From positions 10,540,001 to 10,604,000 of the forward strand of contig OX359246.1 of NCBI GenBank assembly GCA_947179485.1: 64,000 nt of DNA. Reading direction: 5' to 3'. Source of the DNA: Allacma fusca (taxonomy: Eukaryota; Arthropoda; Collembola; Symphypleona; Sminthuridae). The notes beneath the pieces are model-generated. The model saw nothing but the letters and a program-made list of their open reading frames with translations, was not told where the DNA came from and searched no databases. Below, piece after piece: positions 1-12,083 of this stretch. Both the position numbers and the translations under genes were made by a program. Numbering within the stretch: the stretch's first letter is position 1; each line of letters begins with the position of its first letter.

Positions 1-718
1 AAAAAGCCTGGCCCGGCCCGCAAAATTAAAAAAAGCCCGTAGCCCGCCCGCAAATACCATACATCTTAAATACTGGAAAACTGTATTTTAAAATATTGGT
101 GTTCTTGACGGTTACATACAGTCGTTAAACTATCTTGTTTATTAAGAAGGCAATACAAAAGCTTATGCTGCTATTTCGGCTTTGGTAAGCACTTCTGGTG
201 GCGTTCTTGAATTTATTACAATATTAACTTCTGGATTCTTATTACAAATACTTGCACTACTAGCAGGATTCATCTTATAGACTACAGTAAACGGAATTTT
301 CCACAGTAATGAAGAGAGAAATGAAACTTACTAAATAACAAATGCAGGTATGCAAGAAAAGTTTCTTGCATACCTGCCTTTGTTATTTATTAACAGTCGT
401 ACAGACGGGCACGGGCCTCAAATGTCCCACGGGGTGATGCTCTATCGTACACCAAGCGTTAGTTTGTTTGAAAGCTAAAATTGCAAACGTCTGAAATTCG
501 TTGTATGTACATTCACAACCGCTGCTCCTGCATTCACAACTAATGGAATTTCTCACGGGCTTTTACGGGCTTTCACGGTCTTTTTTAACCGCGATGAAAA
601 GACCGTACCCGCCCGTAACCCGTCAAACGTAATAATTTTTACCCGTACCCGCTCGAAGCCCGTGCGGGCCGGGCTTTTTGCGGGCTTACCCGTAAATTTT
701 AACCGCCCGAGATGCTCT
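1..718. mobile_element. Partial TIR element with GCCCG-rich arms
   Basis: The first 60 bases and bases 540-710 are packed with GCCCG, CCCGTA and CGGGC motifs in both orientations, around an AT-rich middle. Homology to the intron before the last CRAL-TRIO exon resumes at about 719-735, so this element replaced or interrupted the upstream exons of that copy. GATGCTCT occurs at both 437-444 and 711-718, but whether it is a target duplication is unclear. The left end may lie outside the window. No coding capacity was seen. Confidence 0.5.
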
Positions 719-906
719 ACTGTAAATATCTCTCCTGGAAACTGTAATCTCTAAAATGCTTATAAGTTTGCATATAGCGACTATAGATTTGTAATTAGTC
801 ATTTTTCTTTTACGGATTTTTTGTTTTCACGTGATTTATTTTGTCTCATGCTTCAAACGGCGTCGTGTACTAATGAATTTTTCTTATGAAATTTCTGAAT
901 GTTTAG

Positions 907-1100
907 CAAACGCCGTGGCTTTCCAGATGCTCAATCTGGCCCGACCAATTATCGGAAGTATGATGGAGCGAGTTGAGATATACGGAACTCAAAAGGATCA
1001 GTGGATACCGAAACTCCTCCGGAAAATACCTAGAGACCAGTTGCCAGCCTGGTATGGTGGGAATAAGGAGGGTTTCAATCCTGTGGCGATTTATGGTTAG
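907..1100 (+). pseudogene. CRAL-TRIO secreted protein, 5'-truncated copy (terminal exon only)
   Basis: This is the last exon of a secreted CRAL-TRIO (SEC14-like lipid-binding) gene. It follows a TTTAG acceptor and ends at TAG. It encodes 64 residues with the family's C-terminal signature: NAVA, NLARPIIGS, a GTQKDQWIPKLL block, then RDQLPAWYGG. The last corresponds to the QLP-x-x-YGG motif that closes CRAL-TRIO domains. The upstream intron is recognisable only back to about 719; beyond that a GCCCG-rich element occupies the place of exons 1-4. The exon itself has no stop or frameshift, and GNKEGF replaces the GNKEDF of the neighbouring copies. Exons 1-4 could lie left of the window if the element is an intron insertion, in which case the gene would not be broken. 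Its 3' flank (1140-1640) is shared with the other copies. Confidence 0.75.
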
Positions 1101-1640
1101 GAAGAGCAGCATTTTTGAAAAAATGAAGTGTGAGCCTATAATTTTAAGTTATTCAAAGTTAGTTATTCAATAACCTCAGGCTAAGGAACAAGCTGGCGAC
1201 TAAATTTTATTCCAACTGGGGCGGGAGTTTAATTCTCCTATTACACACTCGGGAATTTACAATATGTAATTATGTATTATCCATTGACAAACTCGATGGT
1301 TCTTTACTCATTACTTCTTTAAGCTCGTCCTCTCTAAAGCATCAATGTTAACATTTCTTGAATAAACCGCCTCGAGCGGAACAAGTTTAATTTACAGGCG
1401 CAACACCAAAGCACATTAAAATTGCATCACAAGTATTTTTTGAGGGGTTGATTGTGGCTGTGTAAAGTTCTTGTAGTTTTAATAATTTATAGCTGAAAAA
1501 TAAATACATCTCGTTCCTTCCAATTGTTCATTTTCTACATTTTGTGCCACCTGAGTTACAGTTGCAGAGACAAAGGTATACACATTTTTTGACGTCAATT
1601 TCGGATATACTTCACTATCTGGTAGACGCCCCCGAATTCA
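1101..1640. other. Duplicated 3' flank of CRAL-TRIO array (copy 1)
   Basis: This non-coding stretch is clearly similar to 7040-7480, 12370-12500 and 19990-20247. Shared landmarks are the AACCTSAGGCTAA segment, a TTACACTCGG segment, and GAACCGCCTCGAGCGGAAC or a close variant. It marks the boundary of the tandem duplication unit. An AATAAA lies near 1500. No gene was seen. Confidence 0.75.
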
Positions 1641-1745
1641 ATCCTGGTGTGATTATGCTGGTTCACACTACACTAAACTCCTTTTCTTATACCAGGTAAA
1701 ATACCTGGTACATTACATTGTACCAGACACGTATACTGAACCTCG

Positions 1746-2055
1746 AATATAGTTGGTATTAATTGAAGGAAAACTGGTACTGACAATACGACCGATTCAC
1801 GTAAGGCATACCAACTACATACTTTGACTCCATCGAGAATATACTTGGTATCAATTGAGAGAAAACTGGTGCTGGCAATGAAAAATCCCGTAAGTACCAC
1901 CAAATATAATTATTTTGACTCCACCGAAAATATAGTTGGTACTAATTGAAGAAAAACTGGTGCTAACAAAATGAGGAATCACGTAACTTCCATCAAGTAC
2001 CTATATTTTAGGAAATATAGGAAAACTGCTACTAACATTGAGGAATGACTAGAAA
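1746..2055. repeat. Short tandem repeat, about 92-bp unit, three copies and a partial one
   Basis: Diverged units start at about 1746, 1838, 1929 and 2014, each opening with AATATAGTTGG or a close variant. They continue through an AATTGAAG...AAAACTGGT segment and a TTTGACTCCA segment. The unit length is 91-92 bp. No ORF spans them. Confidence 0.7.
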
Positions 2056-2630
2056 ACATGGCTTCCGAGGGTACCTATGTATGTGTAGGCCAATAATAAC
2101 CGCAAAGTACATTTCAACCAATGAGATCAATGGAAAAGTACCAAAGCAAAGATGGCAGGGTCGTTTCAACGTGTAACAATTAAGTTTACACAAATACTAA
2201 TCAAGGGAATCAACATGACCGTAGCTGATATAGCCTAAATTTCTATAGGTACATACTCCCACTGTCCCACTGACTGAGAAGTATTTTGAGTTGAGTAGGG
2301 ATTCGAGTGTGAGTGAAGAAACTTGAAACCCAGCCTTAATCTTTCCATTAACTGAATTATAATCAGTGGTGCCTTCAGAGAGTATAAGCCACAAATGATT
2401 TACAGGTAATTAACTAAACAATCCACAGAACATTAGTAAGATTGACTTCTCCATTAGTGATTAGGTGTTTCAATGTTTTAATGCAAATCATTTGCCGGAA
2501 AACTTGCAATACGGGCGTGCATGTCAATGCAGAGTCAAAACATCTGTGCATTTTTATTCGATATATTTTCAACTAATAGTAAATGCATATAATTTTCCGT
2601 TTTTACTCTTCGGGAAAAAAACTTGAATTA
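2056..2630. other. Intergenic, nothing recognised
   Basis: AT-rich non-coding sequence between the 92-bp repeat and the hAT-like insertion. Its last 60 bases resemble 9020-9085, the corresponding position of the next duplication unit. Confidence 0.5.
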
Positions 2631-2638
2631 CCTCCTCT

Positions 2639-4368
2639 CAGTGCTCGGACTGGGTACAGAAACCGTGTACCCGTACCCATACCCGTACCCGAATATCGGG
2701 TACTACAAAATGTTGTACCTATACCCGTACCCATACCCGAGTACCCGGGTAAATTATTTCAGTACCCGTATCCGTACCTGAATATACAATGTAGTACCTG
2801 TACCCACAATTTACCCGTACCCGTAATGTACCCAAAACCTGTACCCGTACCCGAGTATTTATTGTGTGTACCCGGGTATTACTCGGGTACTGGAAGTTTG
2901 GCCGATTTAAAATCCCCGACGACATTAGCCTGCCCAGCTGAAAAATTTTAAGTTGTCAATTTTTTGACCTCCATTAAAAGTGTCCGGGATTTTGGGAATT
3001 TTCCCTAGGCGTTAAAGACATCCTATTTGAATTTTTTGAAAAAATTATTTAAGGCATTTTGGGATTTTTTTAATAAACACTGACGAAATTCAAATCCTAC
3101 TACCCCAAAATAATAACTTGCTGAATGAAATGAAATGTGTTCTCGCTAATTGGAATTGGGACGGATTCTTTAATACTAAACTCTCCATAACTTGCTTTTC
3201 AACTTGGAGAACAAGAAACAATTTTTTTCCCGGCTAATCGTGTCTCTGTGTATAGAAAATGTTATACGGAAAAATTGAGTTGATCATAATTTTTCCAAGT
3301 CAAATATTGCGGTTTGAGGAAATAAATGTGGGAGGCAATATTGAATATTTAATTTATATTACAGCTTTATAAAACAAACATTCGTAAACTGTCTCTCACA
3401 TTTATGAAGCCCCAGACGCAGATTTTCGAAAAATGCAGGCAAAATAGGACTAAAATGCAACCCCATGGAAGTTTCGAACGCCAAGTTCAGATGTCTGTCA
3501 AGTTCTTTTAACATCAAAATTATCAAGATTAATCAAAGGGACTGAAATATAAATATTGCGTGCAAGGAATGATATTTTTCATTCTAAAATGTTATAAATA
3601 TTCACCTCAATAAATACTCAAAGTGTCATAAATACCCAGAATTGAAAATGCTCAAATTGCCTGCATAAAATGCCTTGGCGTTTTCAAATGGGCAACCCTG
3701 GGTACTTGTAACGTTAAGAAATGGATCTGCTAATAAATGTAATTATATTTATTCCGATCTTATCTCGTAATACGTCTTCAAATAATTGTAATGTTACGTT
3801 CCCAATGAAGCTAATTAAATTGAATCCCAAGAACCTCCTTCTTGAAATTCTTCGTTGATGAGCTTCACTATTTAAATCGATAAACAGATGATTTCACTGA
3901 CTCTACGCTCTATTTCTTTATTAGATTCTTTGGATGAATTATTAGAAGCGTTAGATTGCAACTACCACGTAATCATAAATGAGACGAAGCCACTTGGCTC
4001 TGTCACTAACGCAAGTATCTGTATACTACGAAATAAGCAACTCCACGGTTGGTAGGTCTTATTGTTACCCATAGTACATAATCCATCCCATCAGGAACCC
4101 TTGAAGTACCCAAAAATACTCGGGTACAGCACCCACGGGTACAGGCATTTTACATAGTGATACCCGTACCCATTGGGTACTACCCGATTGCCACTGAGTG
4201 AGTACCCATACCCGTACCCGTACCTGTACCCACTTTATTGCCTAAAATCAAGAGTACCTGGGTAGTACCCGCGTACTTGCGAGTACGCAACTTATGTACC
4301 CGGGTAGTACCCATACCTGTACCCGTACCCATTTACCCGAGTATTACCCGTACCCAGTCCGAGCACTG
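2639..4368. mobile_element. hAT-like non-autonomous element, GGGTAC/GTACCC arms, TSD CCTCCTCT
   Basis: A 1,730-bp element with terminal inverted repeats CAGTGCTCGGACTGGGTAC on the left and the reverse complement (GTACCCAGTCCGAGCACTG) on the right. It is flanked by a perfect 8-bp target duplication, CCTCCTCT (2631-2638 and 4369-4376). Both arms (2650-2890 and 4080-4350) are dense in GTACCCG repeats. The core is AT-rich with no transposase. An 8-bp TSD and a CAGTG terminus fit the hAT superfamily. The duplicated flank at about 9078-9090 (TTGAATTATCTCC) is an empty-site relative. A second copy in reverse orientation lies at 15780-17438. Reading frames across the arms (VPIPVP-type low complexity) are translations of the repeat, not genes. 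Confidence 0.9.
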
Positions 4369-4376
4369 CCTCCTCT

Positions 4377-5690
4377 CTTGAAGTATGTATACCTCCATGT
4401 TCTTTTTCTGGAAAGAGGCAGTTTTGCTTTGAGTAAAACTCCCTCTAGACCCTGTTGCTTTAAATCGAAACTTATTTAGACCATGTGACCCCTTCACTAA
4501 TGACATATTAACAAGTTTTTCCTATCCCGTGAGAATGTACAATAAGCTCGAAAAAACTGTATAAATTAGCATTTCACGATGCTATGAATGTAGATATGTA
4601 ATTATATATACAATAATTAAATTAAATTTATAGGTGAAGCAAAAAAGGTGCAAGTATAATTTTTCCCTTTCAGATTTATTATTGAGTTAATATCTACATG
4701 CATATGAACGAAGTATCTACATATAAATACAGTCTACTCCCGCTATAAGAGACTCCCGGAACATTTCCTCGATGGAGACAAAATAATTTTTAAATATTCT
4801 CGTACTTACCACATTATAACGACATTTTCTTATGGAATATAAAAATTCTTTTTATTCATGGCTTGATCATTTTCTTATTTTAACTGCCAAATGACGCAAC
4901 ATTGGATGTATTTTTCACCGAGTGTTGTCAACCAATATACCATGTTCAATAAGAAATATGGAAGGTGGGTTGAATTTTTTAAAATTTATCAAAAATTGGT
5001 AGGAAGACAAAAAGGAAGGGTTATGAGTATATAGTATTCGGATGTATTAAAGGATTGCCCCTGGAAGTTCATTTCATTTGGACCTCTCTGTTCTGCCGAT
5101 AAAATACTTCTTTAAGGGGGTCACCCACATATAACGAGAGTGTAGACCCCTGGAATAAAAAAACAGACAGGGTAAAACATTTGCACCAATTATTCCTGAT
5201 GTAACAACATTATTATTAGATAACTATTTCTATGTATGTGTATAGTGTCATGTGGTGATACTGCGAGAAGTTTTTACAATTTGCACTTGAACGATAATTA
5301 ATTACTGCATCCACGCGCTGCATTTTCTCAGTGAAGGAAAACCTGTTTATAATGCCCTTGGTGAGCAGACAAAATGAAACTAGATGTGTTATACATTAAA
5401 AGGAAAATCCTCTGCATCCAGAAAAGCCCATCAAGTACCAGTTCATGCAAGTACAGGATTGTGGATTATTTAAAAATACATGCATTTATGCAACACTTTC
5501 CATTCGATTGAAAATGCAGCTTTATACCATTTTGACTCACTACTGACGATGTGCACGGATTGTAAATTACCTCACAAATGATTTGCTATATATACAAAAT
5601 GAAAATATCTTATATATGGCAGTCTGTTTCATTCATTCTATCTCTGGCATCTTCAGTTACCTTTGAATCCTCATTGGTTCATATTGTGCA
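4377..5690. other. Duplicated 5' region of CRAL-TRIO copy 2 with pogo-like remnant
   Basis: Collinear with 9086-10760 upstream of copy 3. It contains a degraded pogo/Tigger-like remnant from about 4730 (ACAGTCTACTCCCGCTATAA) to about 5146 (an inverted match at GAGAGTGTAGAC). The 60 bases before the start codon (about 5633-5693) are conserved in copies 2, 3 and 4, including CATTCTATCTCTGGC and CTTTGAATCCTC, so they are probably the promoter and 5' UTR. TATA-like runs lie at 5586 and 5611. Confidence 0.6.
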
Positions 5691-5693
5691 AAG

Positions 5694-6996
5694 ATGTTGA
5701 GCCTAATCGTAAGTTATATTTGCTTTGGCTTATTTGTCCTGGAAGTACTTTGCCACCCGGAAAATCAAATTGCTGCAAACGCTTCGACGCCCAATAATCA
5801 GGTCAAATTATTATAATTTTTACTACTACTTCGCAACTATATTCAAATCATTTGAAATCAAAGCATATTTTTTATTTTTGAACTAAAATTGTAGGAACAA
5901 AACTTTGACTTAGACAATTGGATAGCTTCCAAGAGCTTACGTACAAAGTGTCCATACTATATCAGTGGCTTTGATAACGAGAAAAGACCAAGTGAGATAA
6001 GACATAGTCACACACTATATATTGTAGATATTTCGATTTTGAATAATTACAAATAATTGGAGAAATTCTCAAAAATAATTACCACATCAAAATAAATTCC
6101 CCAGTATTTGTAATCGAGCTGGGGAAATGGCCAATAAGGGCTATTGTGGAAGCAGGTGGAGAGGAACTCCAGGAATTACATAAATACGTCCAGCAGATGT
6201 TCCATCGGGTTGATATTGGATCCAAAGCATTTTTAAATGCTAGCGAAATTGGTGCAGATGATGGCGTCTTGATAATGGACTGGGATCAGTTTAGTCTGAA
6301 ACAATTCATCCATGGACCAAGTAACAATTATATAGAAACAAATCTCCTGAAATATAATATTATTATAAATCAATGCTTCTTGTAAATGTTATTGTGAGTT
6401 GATGTTCAGATGTGATATTGGGAACACCATTTAAATTTAAAGAGGAAACCTTGTCACGGGTATCGTATCAAGTGTCATTTCATATCGATATCCTTTTTGT
6501 TTTTTTTACTCCAGCCACTAAATTTATCCTAAATCATTTTGCGGTCTTCCAAACACTCCAGAACAAAATGGCCTACGGGTTCTTTATTAATGGTAAATTT
6601 TTAATTATTGTTATCCAATGTAAAATATCTCTCATGGAAACTGTAATCTCTAAAATGCTTATAAGAGTGACTATAGACTTGTAATTAGTCAGTTTTCTTT
6701 TTTCTTTGACGGATTTTGTTTTCACGTGATTTATTTTGTCTCATGCTTCAAAAAGCGCGTGTAGTAATGAATTTTTGACTTTTGGAATTTCTAAATGTTT
6801 AGCAAACGCCGTGGCTTCCCAGTTGCTCAATCTGGCCCGTCCAATTATCGGAAGCATAATGGAACGAATTGAGATATACGGAACTCAAAAGGATCAATGG
6901 ATACCGAAACTCCTTCGGAAAATACCTAGAGACCAGTTGCCAGCCCGGTATGGTGGGAATAAGGAGGATTTCAAGCCTGTGGCGATTTATGGTTAA
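5694..6996 (+). CDS. Secreted CRAL-TRIO (SEC14-like) protein, copy 2, five exons
   Basis: Exons: 5694-5801, 5895-5991, 6105-6320, 6515-6592, 6803-6996. The lengths sum to 693 nt (230 aa plus stop) with intron phases 0,1,1,1. Exon 1 is a signal peptide (MLSLIVSYICFGLFVLEVLC). Exon 2 carries YYISGFDNEKRP, the strand that opens CRAL-TRIO domains. Exon 3 begins IFVIELGKWP and ends MDWDQFSLKQFIHGP. Exon 4 has FAVFQTLQ and YGFFIN. Exon 5 ends RDQLPARYGG. CRAL-TRIO domains bind small hydrophobic ligands (retinoids, tocopherol, phosphoinositides) and are usually cytosolic. Here the domain makes up nearly the whole mature protein, with no CRAL-TRIO-N or GOLD domain, and an N-terminal signal suggests secretion. 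All frames are open, so the copy looks functional. The ligand is unknown. The exon 1 donor is GTCAAA, weaker than in copy 3. Confidence 0.85.
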
Positions 6997-7486
6997 GAAG
7001 GGCAGCATTTTTGAAAAATATGAATCAGGCGGGCCTGGATTTTTGATCTCCAGTTATTCAAAAACCTGAGGCTAAGTAACAAGATGGCGACTAGATTTTG
7101 TCCCAACTGCGACCAGAGCTGCAATTTTCCTATTACACTCGGAAAACAATATGTAATTATGCATTATCCATTGACGAACCCGATGGTTTGTTACTTCTTT
7201 ATGCGCGTCCTCTATCATCAATGTTAACATTTCTTGAATGAACCGCCTCGAGCGGAACATGTCCAATTTGCAGGCGGAACACCAAAGCAGATGAAAATTG
7301 CTGCACAAGCATTTTTTGAGGCGTTGATTTTGGTTGTGTAAAGTTCCTTTAGTTTTACCAATTTATAACTGAAAAATAAATCTATCTCGTTGCTTCTAAT
7401 TTGCTCATATTTTAAAGTTTGTGACACCTGAGTTACAATTCCCGAGACATGGGCATACACATTTTTTTCGACGTAATTTCGCGTAC
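6997..7486. other. Duplicated 3' flank of CRAL-TRIO copy 2
   Basis: Similar to 1101-1640. Compared with copies 3 and 4 it lacks the roughly 250-bp block after the stop that contains the GTAGTAGCGGAAAAATAAAG poly(A) signal. The next AATAAA is near 7375. No gene was seen. Confidence 0.65.
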
Positions 7487-7494
7487 CTGTAAAC

Positions 7495-8712
7495 CAGAGC
7501 TGCGTTCAAGTCAAGTTATTTTAGACAACTTGACTTGAACTTGACTTGAACTTGAAAAAATTGTCTAAGCGAGGTATCCTCACTTGTATACTTGGTGAAT
7601 CAAGTTTCTCAAGCAACTTGAGTATTCAAGTACTCGATTTTCAAGTTCATTTTATTGAACTTGAACTTGATCATAACTTGACGTTCAAGTAAGGCACATA
7701 ACTTGACTTGAACGGAACCTTGAACTTGATTATTCAAGTAATTTTTTCGTAAATGAATAACCAATACTAAAAATTTCGTCCAGAACTATTATAGCTAATA
7801 ATGGCTAGGTCGTGATTAGGATAAACTAAACGGCTGATATTCTTTACTTTAAAATTGCTAAAAAATTGAAAATACTTGACCAAATAACTGTAAACATTGT
7901 AGTCCAATCTAATTTACTAATTTGCACTATTAAGAGTTTAGAAATCACATTACTGGCCTGTTGACATTAGTGTTGCACTCATCTGGTGAGTGTAACCAGC
8001 AGTTATATTCTTAAATATTTGGCGTCGTTAACTTTTTTTAACCAATGTAGATTTATAAGATTGTTGGTTGTTCGTCTGCGCCATTGTGTTTAATATCAGC
8101 AAAAATTATTTTTACATGAAATAATAAATTATTCTTACACTTCTTCTTAGCTTCAGGACAGGTGGAGTGAACAATCACTTCATTTTTATAATGGAACAAG
8201 AACTCCGAGTATCAAGAACATCTTTATAAAACAATAGGACGGAAATTTTAATTATTCAAAATTCAAAGTATGGAAACAGGACACAAGAATAATTATTCTC
8301 GACCACTGGCCATCGCGGAGGCGACTTCAATGTCGATGGAATGAAAACAAATACAAAGATGACATTATTATGATGATTGACGCCCAATAATATTTTTAGT
8401 GGAATTTAATAATGCCACTAATTAGGCATTGCTTTTACATTGCTTTTCAGTGATAAAAACTCAAGTTATACTCAAATTGTTTTCAAGTACTTCCATTCAC
8501 TGCACTTGAACTTGACTTGATTTTACAATCAAGTAATAAATTATTAACTTGAACTTGATCGAACTTGAACTTGAAAATTCAAGTTAAAATTATAATTTCA
8601 CTTGAACGTGTTGTTCAAGTTTTAAGTTACAAAATTGTCTGCACTTGACTTGACTTGAACTTGATACGCACTTGAACTATTCAAGTTATACTTGAACTTG
8701 AACGCAGCTCTG
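7495..8712. mobile_element. hAT-like foldback element with CAAGTT/AACTTG arms
   Basis: About 1.2 kb bounded by inverted repeats CAGAGCTGCGTTCAAGT (left) and ACTTGAACGCAGCTCTG (right). Both arms (7500-7740 and 8460-8705) are almost entirely built of CAAGTT, ACTTGA and TTGAACTTGA. The AT-rich core has no ORF of note. The flanks are CTGTAAAC on the left and CAGTGTAAAC on the right. The 8-bp target duplication is therefore imperfect (CTGTAAAC versus GTGTAAAC, offset by two bases), which suggests age or a small end rearrangement. Confidence 0.75.
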
Positions 8713-8771
8713 CAGTGTAAACAGCTGAATCTTAGATCACAAAAAATTATCTCTGATCTCTATGAAAAAAC

Positions 8772-9005
8772 TATGAGTATCCAGAGAACTAGTTATTTTT
8801 ATCTTTCAAGCTAGTTTTTGAACTGGAAAATTAAAGTGACCCATATCAACAAATTTATTTGAAAGCGTTCTTTCGGATGTAATGTTATTATAAACATACA
8901 ATTTTATATATTATTGCTTAGTTTACTTTGTATAGTAAAACCCGGTTTTTATCTCTGCAATATTACCCACCTCCAATTTGGCATTCATTGGTGCGCAGGG
9001 GATTT
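8772..9005. repeat. Segment shared with the IR 3' flank
   Basis: Similar over roughly 230 bp to 28911-29150: both have GAGTATCCAGAGAACTAGTT, TTTTGAACTGGAAAAT and CCAATTTGGCATWCATT in the same order. The 28.9-29.15 kb copy lies just downstream of the minus-strand IR gene. This is therefore a dispersed duplicate, either a segmental duplication or an unrecognised repeat family. Confidence 0.7.
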
Positions 9006-9085
9006 GTTTTTTTTATATGTATTTTCAATTTATAAAAAAATAGTAAAATCTTCCATTTCTACTCTGCAGGAACAAATTTGAATTA

Positions 9086-10760
9086 TCTCCTTTTTATGAC
9101 GTGTATACCATCATCCCCTATTTTTCTGGAAGAGGCCTCTCTGTGTACCATTTTGCCTTAAATCGAAAACACACTTAGACCATTTTACCTCTTCACCAAT
9201 GACATACAAACAAGTTGTTTCCCTCCCGTGAGAATGTGCAAAAAGCTCGAGAAAGCTGTATACATTAACATCACATGATGTTATGAATGTAGATATGTAC
9301 ATATTCAATAAATAAAATTAAATTTATAAGCGAAGGAAAAATTAGCACAAGTATAATTTTCGCCTTTAGATTTATTATTGAGTTAGTATCTAATTACATA
9401 CTTGCATACGAACCACAGTCTACCCTGGCTATAAGAGACTCCTTTAAAAGGGCATTTCCTCGATGAGGACAAAATAATTTTTGTATTTTCTCGTTCCTAC
9501 CACAGCATAACGACATTTTTTAGGGAACATATACATTCTGTATGTTCAAGGCTTGATCCTTATTAATCTTATTTTAACAGACAAATGACGCAACATTGGA
9601 TGTATTTTTCACCGAGTGTTTTCAACCAGACAAAAGAAGGGGGAAGGAAGAAAATTCTAAAATAAAACTACTTTTTTAACCCGTAGTTAGGATATGCGAT
9701 TGAAATTGCTCTGTTGTTTTTAACCCCCAGCTGGAAATGCTGGCTCGTGGAAATTTTGCTCTAAATAATTCACCATTATGTTTGTCAATATTAGCTGCAA
9801 ATGGACTGGGACGATATGTGGACCCGAACAAGCAATTCTGATATGTACAGTAAATCCACCTGAGCATGTCTCTTGGTTCAAGATAGGTAAAAAATATGGG
9901 ATGGTCCTCTGCTTTGACAAGACTGGACAAGCAAAAAAAAACCGGACATAATTTTTGTACGCGTGTTACATCTCGGTGTAAAAATGTGTACTTTACACGT
10001 GGCCCCATCGGGCTTTTATAATTATATTAGAATCAAGCTGGACATGAATATACTGTGGTTTCGAAAGAAAAACCCGTAATGTTGTTGTGCAAACGTGCTA
10101 TGTTAAAATTGTTCTGTCTCTCTCGATAAATTATACCTTTAAGGAGGTCTCCTATAGTGAGAATAGACTGTGCATATATGTGATCCTCATATATGTAGAT
10201 ACTCCCTGAATAATAAAACAGACAGGGAAATTATGAATTATTAATGAAATTATAAAAATGCCAATAATTATTCCTGAAGTAGCAACATTATTCTTGGATA
10301 CGTGTATCTACGTATAGTGTCATGTGATGTTACTCAGTCAGACGGTTTTCCAATTTGCAGTTGAACAATAAATGATTGCATCCAAAGCGTATTGCATTTT
10401 CTCAGTGTGAGAAAACCTGTTTACAATGTCCGTGGTGAGCAGGGACAATGAACATGATGCGTTATCCATTAAAATGAAAATCTTCTGTATCCAGAAAAAA
10501 CACATCAAGTACTATAGTTCGTGCAAGTATAGGATTTTGCATTTTTAAAAAAAATATAATTATGCATATATGTTCCACTTTTTTCTTGATTGAAAATACA
10601 GCTATAGAACTTTTCAACTCTCTATCGACGATGTGCACGGATTGTAGGTTACCCCATAAATGATTTGCAATGTATGTACAACAGTTTGGGCAGTCCCATT
10701 CATTCATTCTATCTCTGGCATCTTCAGTTATCTTTGAATCCTCGTTGGTTCATATTGTCG
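9086..10760. other. Duplicated 5' region of CRAL-TRIO copy 3 with pogo-like remnant
   Basis: Collinear with 4377-5690. A pogo/Tigger-like remnant runs from about 9415 (ACAGTCTACC...CTATAAGAGACTCC) to about 10171 (inverted GGAGGTCTCCTATAGTGAGA then AGACTGT). Bases 9660-10015 have no counterpart in copy 2. They hold a 110-codon minus-strand frame that I do not recognise and do not call as a gene. Confidence 0.6.
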
Positions 10761-10764
10761 GAGG

Positions 10765-12083
10765 ATGTTTAACCTAATCGTAAGTTACATTTTTTACCTT
10801 GGTTTATTTGGGCTGGAAGTACTTTGCCACCCCGAAAATCCAACTACTGTAGATGCTGTGACGCTCAATAATCAGGTAAAATTATTATAATTTTTACCAC
10901 TACTTCGTAACTATATGTAAATCATTTGAAATCAAACCATTTTTCTTAATTTTTGAATTAAAATTGTAGGAACGAAACTTTGGCCTAAAAAATTGGATAG
11001 CTTCCAACAGCTTACGTACAAAGTGCCCATACTATATCAGTGGTTTTGACCACGAGAAGAGACCAAGTGAGATAACGCATATATTCACACGCTATTAATA
11101 TGATATTTGGAACTTGAATAATAATAATTTGGACCAATTCTCAAAAGTAATAATTACCGTGTCAAAATAAATTCCCAGTATTTGTAATCGAGCTGGGGAA
11201 ATGGCCAATAAGGGCCATTGTGGAAGCAGGTGGAGAGGAACTCCAGGAATTACATAAATACGTCAAGCAGATGTTCCACCGGGTTGAGATTGGATCCAAA
11301 GCATTTTTAAATGCGAGCGAAATTGGTGCAGATGATGGGGTCTTGATAATGGACTGGGATCAGTTTAGTCTGAAACAATTCATCCATGGACCAAGTAGCA
11401 ATTATAAAGAAACTATTCTCCTCGTATATAACTATCTATACATAGTCAATGCATGTAAATGTTATTGTGATTTGATGTTACTAGCCTTTCAGATGTGATA
11501 TTGGGAACACCATTAAAGACGAAACCATGTCACGGGTATCGTATCAAGTGTCATTTAATATCGATATCTTTTTTGTTTTTTTTACTCCAGCCACTAAATT
11601 TATCCTAAAGCATTTTGCGCTCTTCCAAACACTCCAGGACAAAATGGCCTACGGGTTCTTTGTTAATGGTAATTTTTGTCATTACCATCCACTGTAAAAT
11701 ATCTCGCCTTGAAACTGTAATCTCTAAAATTTTTATAAGAGGACTATATATAGTGACTACAGATATGTAAATAGTCCAGCTACCTTTCATTTTTTCACGG
11801 ATTTTGTTTTCTCATGATTTATTTTGTCTCATGTTACAAACGGAACGTGTAGTAATCAATTTTTTCTTATGGAATATCTAAATGTTTAGTGAACGCCGTG
11901 GCTTCCCAGATGCTCAATCTGGCCCGTCCAATTATCGGAAGCATAATGGAAAGAGTTGAGATATACGGAACTCAAAAGGATCAGTGGATACCGAAACTCC
12001 TCCGGAAAATACCTAGAGACCAGTTACCAGCCTGGTATGGTGGGAATAAGGAGGATTTCAAGCCTGTGGCTATTTATGGCTAG
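10765..12083 (+). CDS. Secreted CRAL-TRIO (SEC14-like) protein, copy 3, five exons
   Basis: Exons: 10765-10875, 10970-11066, 11179-11394, 11591-11668, 11890-12083. The total is 696 nt (231 aa plus stop), with the same phases (0,1,1,1) as copy 2. The signal peptide reads MFNLIVSYIFYLGLFGLEVL. Exon 2 has YYISGFDHEKRP, exon 3 has MDWDQFSLKQFIHGP, and exon 5 starts with a VNAVAS join and ends RDQLPAWYGG. The exon 1 donor is a clean GTAAAA. The only differences from copy 2 are substitutions and one extra codon in the signal peptide. A poly(A) signal AATAAA at 12325-12330 lies 242 bp after the stop. I infer a secreted carrier of a hydrophobic ligand. The exact ligand cannot be read from sequence. 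Confidence 0.87.

Noticed and set aside
437-718. GATGCTCT pair as target duplication of a 266-bp element
   Set aside because: The intervening sequence has no inverted ends, so the repeat may be coincidental.
2583-2951. A 122-codon frame rich in VPIPVP, and the overlapping minus-strand frame
   Set aside because: It is a translation of GTACCC repeats in a hAT-like element arm; the low-complexity composition and position within the element explain it.
9676-10008. 110-codon minus-strand frame
   Set aside because: No recognisable domain or splice partner, absent from the paralogous region near 5.0 kb, and in an insertion within a pogo-like remnant.
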